Positions 5,302-7,015 of a stretch of DNA of 7,015 nucleotides are shown piece by piece. Source of the stretch: JAWLGW01 sp964569055 (GTDB lineage Bacteria; Planctomycetota; J058). The notes under the pieces are model-generated. The model did no database searches. It had not been told where the DNA came from and saw only the letters and a list, made by a program, of their open reading frames with translations. The stretch spans positions 1-7,015 of the forward strand of contig CAZMSZ010000388.1 of assembly GCA_964569055.1 (NCBI GenBank). Direction: 5' to 3'. The position numbers and the translations under genes were made by a program. The first letter of the stretch is position 1; the number at the start of each line of letters is the position of its first letter.

Positions 5302-6390
5302 TCAGCCCTCCGCCCGCGCGCCGGGCCCCTGCCACAGCGCGCTCTGCGCGAGCCCGAACAGCGCGCGCCGGCAGGCGGGGCACACCTCCTGGTAGTGCGC
5401 CTCGCCCGCGAGCTCGTAGCGGAAGCCGAGCTCGCGCTCGACGGTGATCAGGTCGCGGACCATGACCGCCGACGCGTAGGGCGCGCCGCAGCGCCGGCAG
5501 TGGGCCTGCTCGCCGCTCGCGCCGGCCTCCTTGTAGAACGCGACCCCGAGCTGGGCGGGGCGCTGGAACACGTGGAACAGCTTGCCGAAGGGGAGCCAGA
5601 GCAAGGTCACGATCACGGTCACGGCGTGCAGGATCGCCAGGAACGGGTAGGCGTAGCCCTTCATCCAGGTGTAGCTCACGGTGAGCATGAGGCCGGTCAC
5701 GCTGACCGCGAACAACAGCACCAGCGGCAGCACGTCCTCGCCGAACTGCTGGACGGCCGCGGCGCCCTGGTCGCGCAGGCGGCGCCAGAAGGCGAGCATC
5801 ACCCCCGCCATGACCAGGAACGAGCTCCACACCAGCCCGTGGAACGCCAGGAAGGCCAGGAGCGACTCCACCCCGAACTCGGCCGTCGGCACCCCGAACA
5901 CGAACGCGCGGTAGGTGTCGAGGCGCCCCGGGGCGGTCTCGAAGTGGACCCAGCCCCACACCAGCGGGAACGTGATCGCCGCCGCCAGCACGCAGCCCCA
6001 CATGATCGCGAGGTGCGCCAGCCCGCGCAGCCGGTCGCGCCGCAGAATGAACCGGTTGGCGGCGATGTCGAGCACCAGCCGCCGCCCCAGCGTCGCGACG
6101 TTCTTCGGCAGCGCGCGCGGGTCGAGGAAGGTCTGCCAGCCGCGCCACCAGTACATTCGGGTGGGCGGGCGCTGGAGCCACATCACGTAGCGGTAGGTGA
6201 TCCCGAACACCGCGAACAGGGTGGCGAACGTGTAGCCGACCAGCGCCGCGTCGAAGTGGGCCAGGTCGCGCGAGCCCACCACGATCAACAGGGCGAGCAG
6301 GGCTGTGAGGCCGATCCCCCACACCGCCGCGCGCAGGCGGTGGCGGACGCGCGGACGGCCGGAGGCCTGGGACTCGATCGCTTCACCCAT
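5302..6390 (-). CDS. NarI/DsrM-like heme b membrane subunit with C-terminal four-cysteine domain
   Basis: A 362-residue protein with six likely membrane helices (about 22-40, 46-71, 122-148, 173-201, 219-240, 246-270). Histidines placed to bind heme are His126 (HLAIMWG), His184 (AFHGLVW), His255 and His273; the last two are 18 residues apart, the spacing of the C-terminal heme-ligand pair (His187/His205) of E. coli NarI. It should exchange electrons between a quinone or the Rieske subunit and the iron-sulfur subunits. After the last helix, residues 298-340 hold C-x2-C (298/301) and C-x2-C (337/340), 35 residues apart, a zinc-ribbon or rubredoxin-like pattern that E. coli NarI lacks. It is the first gene of the operon. 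The ATG start has AGGAG 11 nt ahead, a little long but usable. Its stop lies three nt before the next start. Heme number and quinone site cannot be settled by eye. Confidence 0.82.
   Translation of the reverse strand: MGEAIESQASGRPRVRHRLRAAVWGIGLTALLALLIVVGSRDLAHFDAALVGYTFATLFAVFGITYRYVMWLQRPPTRMYWWRGWQTFLDPRALPKNVATLGRRLVLDIAANRFILRRDRLRGLAHLAIMWGCVLAAAITFPLVWGWVHFETAPGRLDTYRAFVFGVPTAEFGVESLLAFLAFHGLVWSSFLVMAGVMLAFWRRLRDQGAAAVQQFGEDVLPLVLLFAVSVTGLMLTVSYTWMKGYAYPFLAILHAVTVIVTLLWLPFGKLFHVFQRPAQLGVAFYKEAGASGEQAHCRRCGAPYASAVMVRDLITVERELGFRYELAGEAHYQEVCPACRRALFGLAQSALWQGPGARAEG
5306..5311 (-). promoter_or_regulatory. ribosome binding site of the Mo subunit gene
   Basis: GGAGGG on the minus strand lies seven nt before the GTG at 5298, inside the last codons of the heme b gene. 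It supports GTG over the ATG ten codons later. Confidence 0.65.
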
Positions 6391-6401
6391 CGGGCGCTTC
6401 G

Positions 6402-6406
6402 CTCCT
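6402..6406 (-). promoter_or_regulatory. ribosome binding site of the first operon gene
   Basis: AGGAG on the minus strand, 11 nt before the ATG at 6390. The spacing is slightly long but it is the only good candidate. Confidence 0.5.
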
Positions 6407-6435
6407 CTCGATGGCTGGCGCCGTGGACCGGGAGA

Positions 6436-6464
6436 ACCCTAGCACGACCGGACGAGAGGTTGGC
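6436..6464 (-). promoter_or_regulatory. candidate promoter of the redox operon
   Basis: On the minus strand TAGGGT (6441-6436) fits the TAnnnT form of a -10 box seen in high-GC bacteria and stands in one of the few AT-containing spots of this gap. The hexamer 17 nt upstream (6464-6459) reads GCCAAC, a poor -35 match, and is part of one arm of the inverted repeat 6458-6529. That arrangement suits a promoter that needs an activator or an alternative sigma factor. Seen by eye only. Confidence 0.3.
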
Positions 6465-6529
6465 CCCCGGCGGCGTGCCGCGCGCGGAGCGGTGCACGAC
6501 GCGGACCGCCCGGCCCGCGCGGGCCAACC
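6458..6529. repeat. 9-bp inverted repeat in the divergent promoter region
   Basis: GGTTGGCCC at 6458-6466 is the exact reverse complement of GGGCCAACC at 6521-6529, with 54 nt between. Each arm, read toward its own gene, is GGGCCAACC, so each divergent gene has the same element upstream in the same orientation. It may be a shared regulator site. In DNA this GC-rich a chance match is quite possible. Confidence 0.35.
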
Positions 6530-6574
6530 GCCGCAGCGGGCGGCCGCGGCACGGCCTTCGTGGCGTCACGCCCT

Positions 6575-6589
6575 CGGGGCCGAGCCCCG
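6575..6589 (+). promoter_or_regulatory. hairpin in the probable leader of the copper-storage gene
   Basis: CGGGGC (6575-6580) pairs with GCCCCG (6584-6589) around a CGA loop, ending 11 nt before the AGGAG ribosome site. It could affect leader stability or translation. There is no T-run, so it is unlikely to be a terminator. Confidence 0.3.
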
Positions 6590-6600
6590 CCCGAACGAGC

Positions 6601-6605
6601 AGGAG
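6601..6605 (+). promoter_or_regulatory. ribosome binding site of the copper-storage gene
   Basis: AGGAG lies eight nt before the ATG at 6614. This spacing decides the start in favour of 6614 over the upstream in-frame ATG at 6560, which would add a low-complexity Arg/Pro-rich stretch. Confidence 0.8.
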
Positions 6606-6613
6606 TGACCCAC

Positions 6614-7015
6614 ATGACCACGACCGCCGAGATGCTCAAGACCCACCCGCGCCAGATCGAGGCCGACGCCGACCTGTTCGCCCAGTGCGCCGACGCGTGC
6701 TTCGAGTGCGCCGAGAGCTGCACCGCCTGCGCCGACGCCTGCCTCTCCGAGGAGCAGATCGCCGAGCTGCGCACCTGCGTCCGCCTGAACCTCGACTGCG
6801 TCGACATCTGCGAGAGCGTCGGCAAGGTGCTGCTACGCCAGACCGGGCGCAAGCCCGAGACCCTCCGCGCCCACCTCGAGGCCGTGATCGCGGTGGTGGG
6901 CGCCTGCGCGGAGGAGTGCGAACGCCACGCCCAAAAGCACGAGCACTGCCGGATCTGCGCCGAGGTGTGCCGCCGCTGCGAGCAGAGCTGCCTGCGCGTG
7001 CTGGGGGGAATGTAG
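6614..7015 (+). CDS. cytosolic four-helix-bundle copper-storage protein (Csp/DUF326 family)
   Basis: A 133-residue protein with sixteen cysteines, many spaced as C-x3-C or C-x2-C along predicted helices: 25, 29, 32, 36, 39, 43, then 55, 62, 66, then 98, 102, then 112, 115, 119, 122, 126. This is the pattern of Csp proteins, where cysteines lining the core of a four-helix bundle hold many Cu(I) ions. His105, His109 and His111 near the C-terminal half may help copper entry, as His residues do at the open end of known Csp3. There is no signal peptide or membrane segment, so it should be the cytosolic (Csp3-like) type. The start at 6614 follows an AGGAG eight nt ahead. The TAG stop is the last codon of the window. 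It is transcribed away from the redox operon. Likely role is storing or buffering Cu(I), which otherwise damages iron-sulfur clusters. No copper-sensor operator such as a CsoR-type site is recognisable upstream. Confidence 0.9.
   Translation: MTTTAEMLKTHPRQIEADADLFAQCADACFECAESCTACADACLSEEQIAELRTCVRLNLDCVDICESVGKVLLRQTGRKPETLRAHLEAVIAVVGACAEECERHAQKHEHCRICAEVCRRCEQSCLRVLGGM

Larger units (their letters stand above)
418..6390 (-). other. six-gene operon for a membrane-linked molybdenum oxidoreductase
   Basis: Six minus-strand genes follow each other with gaps of 3, 12, 2, 1 and 3 nt: heme b subunit, Mo catalytic subunit, ferredoxin, Rieske, two-helix protein, anion channel. No gap has room for a promoter or terminator, so a single transcript from the 6391-6613 region is expected. 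Four of the six use GTG (Mo subunit, ferredoxin, two-helix protein, channel), and most starts lie next to the preceding stop, which favours translational coupling and fixed subunit ratios. No Mo-cofactor insertion chaperone (NarJ/NapD-like), no cofactor synthesis gene and no nitrite reductase is in the window. Confidence 0.85.

Noticed and set aside
4031..6322. 763-codon minus-strand open frame across the heme b and Mo genes
   Set aside because: It is an out-of-frame reading, almost entirely Arg/Ala/Pro/Gly, while the overlapping frames contain clear cofactor motifs.
6439..6852. 137-codon minus-strand open frame over the copper-storage gene
   Set aside because: It is antisense to the convincing cysteine-patterned Csp gene and has no features of its own.
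1..7015. CRISPR arrays, tRNA or rRNA genes, insertion sequences
   Set aside because: No regularly spaced repeats, tRNA-like cloverleaf or transposase sequence was seen in the short non-coding gaps, and genes fill the rest.

Overview
The window comes from a very GC-rich bacterial chromosome. Coding sequence is dense, wobble positions are almost all G or C, and four of the six genes in the main operon start with GTG. This suits a soil-type actinobacterium (for example Thermoleophilia), Chloroflexota, Rokubacteria or Myxococcota. No marker here decides between them, so the lineage is left open.

Layout. Positions 2-385 (+) hold the C-terminal part of a 2-oxoglutarate/Fe(II) dioxygenase cut by the window edge. 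It converges, across a short gap containing GC-rich palindromes, on a six-gene minus-strand operon that fills 6390 down to 418. In transcription order the operon encodes a NarI-like heme b membrane protein with a C-terminal four-cysteine domain, a molybdopterin (Mo-bisPGD) oxidoreductase of the Nas/Nap nitrate reductase-like group, a ferredoxin subunit with four [4Fe-4S] motifs, a membrane-anchored Rieske [2Fe-2S] protein, a 74-residue two-helix membrane protein, and a ten-helix TehA/SLAC1-type anion channel. Gaps are 1 to 12 nt, so the genes are almost certainly co-transcribed and partly coupled in translation. A 223-nt gap (6391-6613) with candidate promoter elements and inverted repeats separates the operon from a divergent gene for a cytosolic four-helix-bundle copper-storage protein (Csp/DUF326), which ends exactly at the window edge.

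How the genes may work together. The first four operon products form a plausible electron wire: Mo active site, its own [4Fe-4S] cluster, four more [4Fe-4S] clusters, then membrane heme b and a Rieske centre. The mix is unusual. NarGHI-type enzymes have the ferredoxin and heme b subunits but no Rieske protein, while arsenite oxidase has a Rieske protein but neither of the others. The catalytic subunit has a Cys Mo ligand in an RLCM context, as in Nas/Nap nitrate reductases, and no export signal, so it is probably cytoplasmic. The Rieske protein carries a Tat-like SRRDFAK motif and probably faces outward. The terminal anion channel suggests that substrate or product is a small anion such as nitrate, nitrite or sulfite. 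The substrate is inferred, not shown. This operon is the best candidate in the window for an undescribed system.
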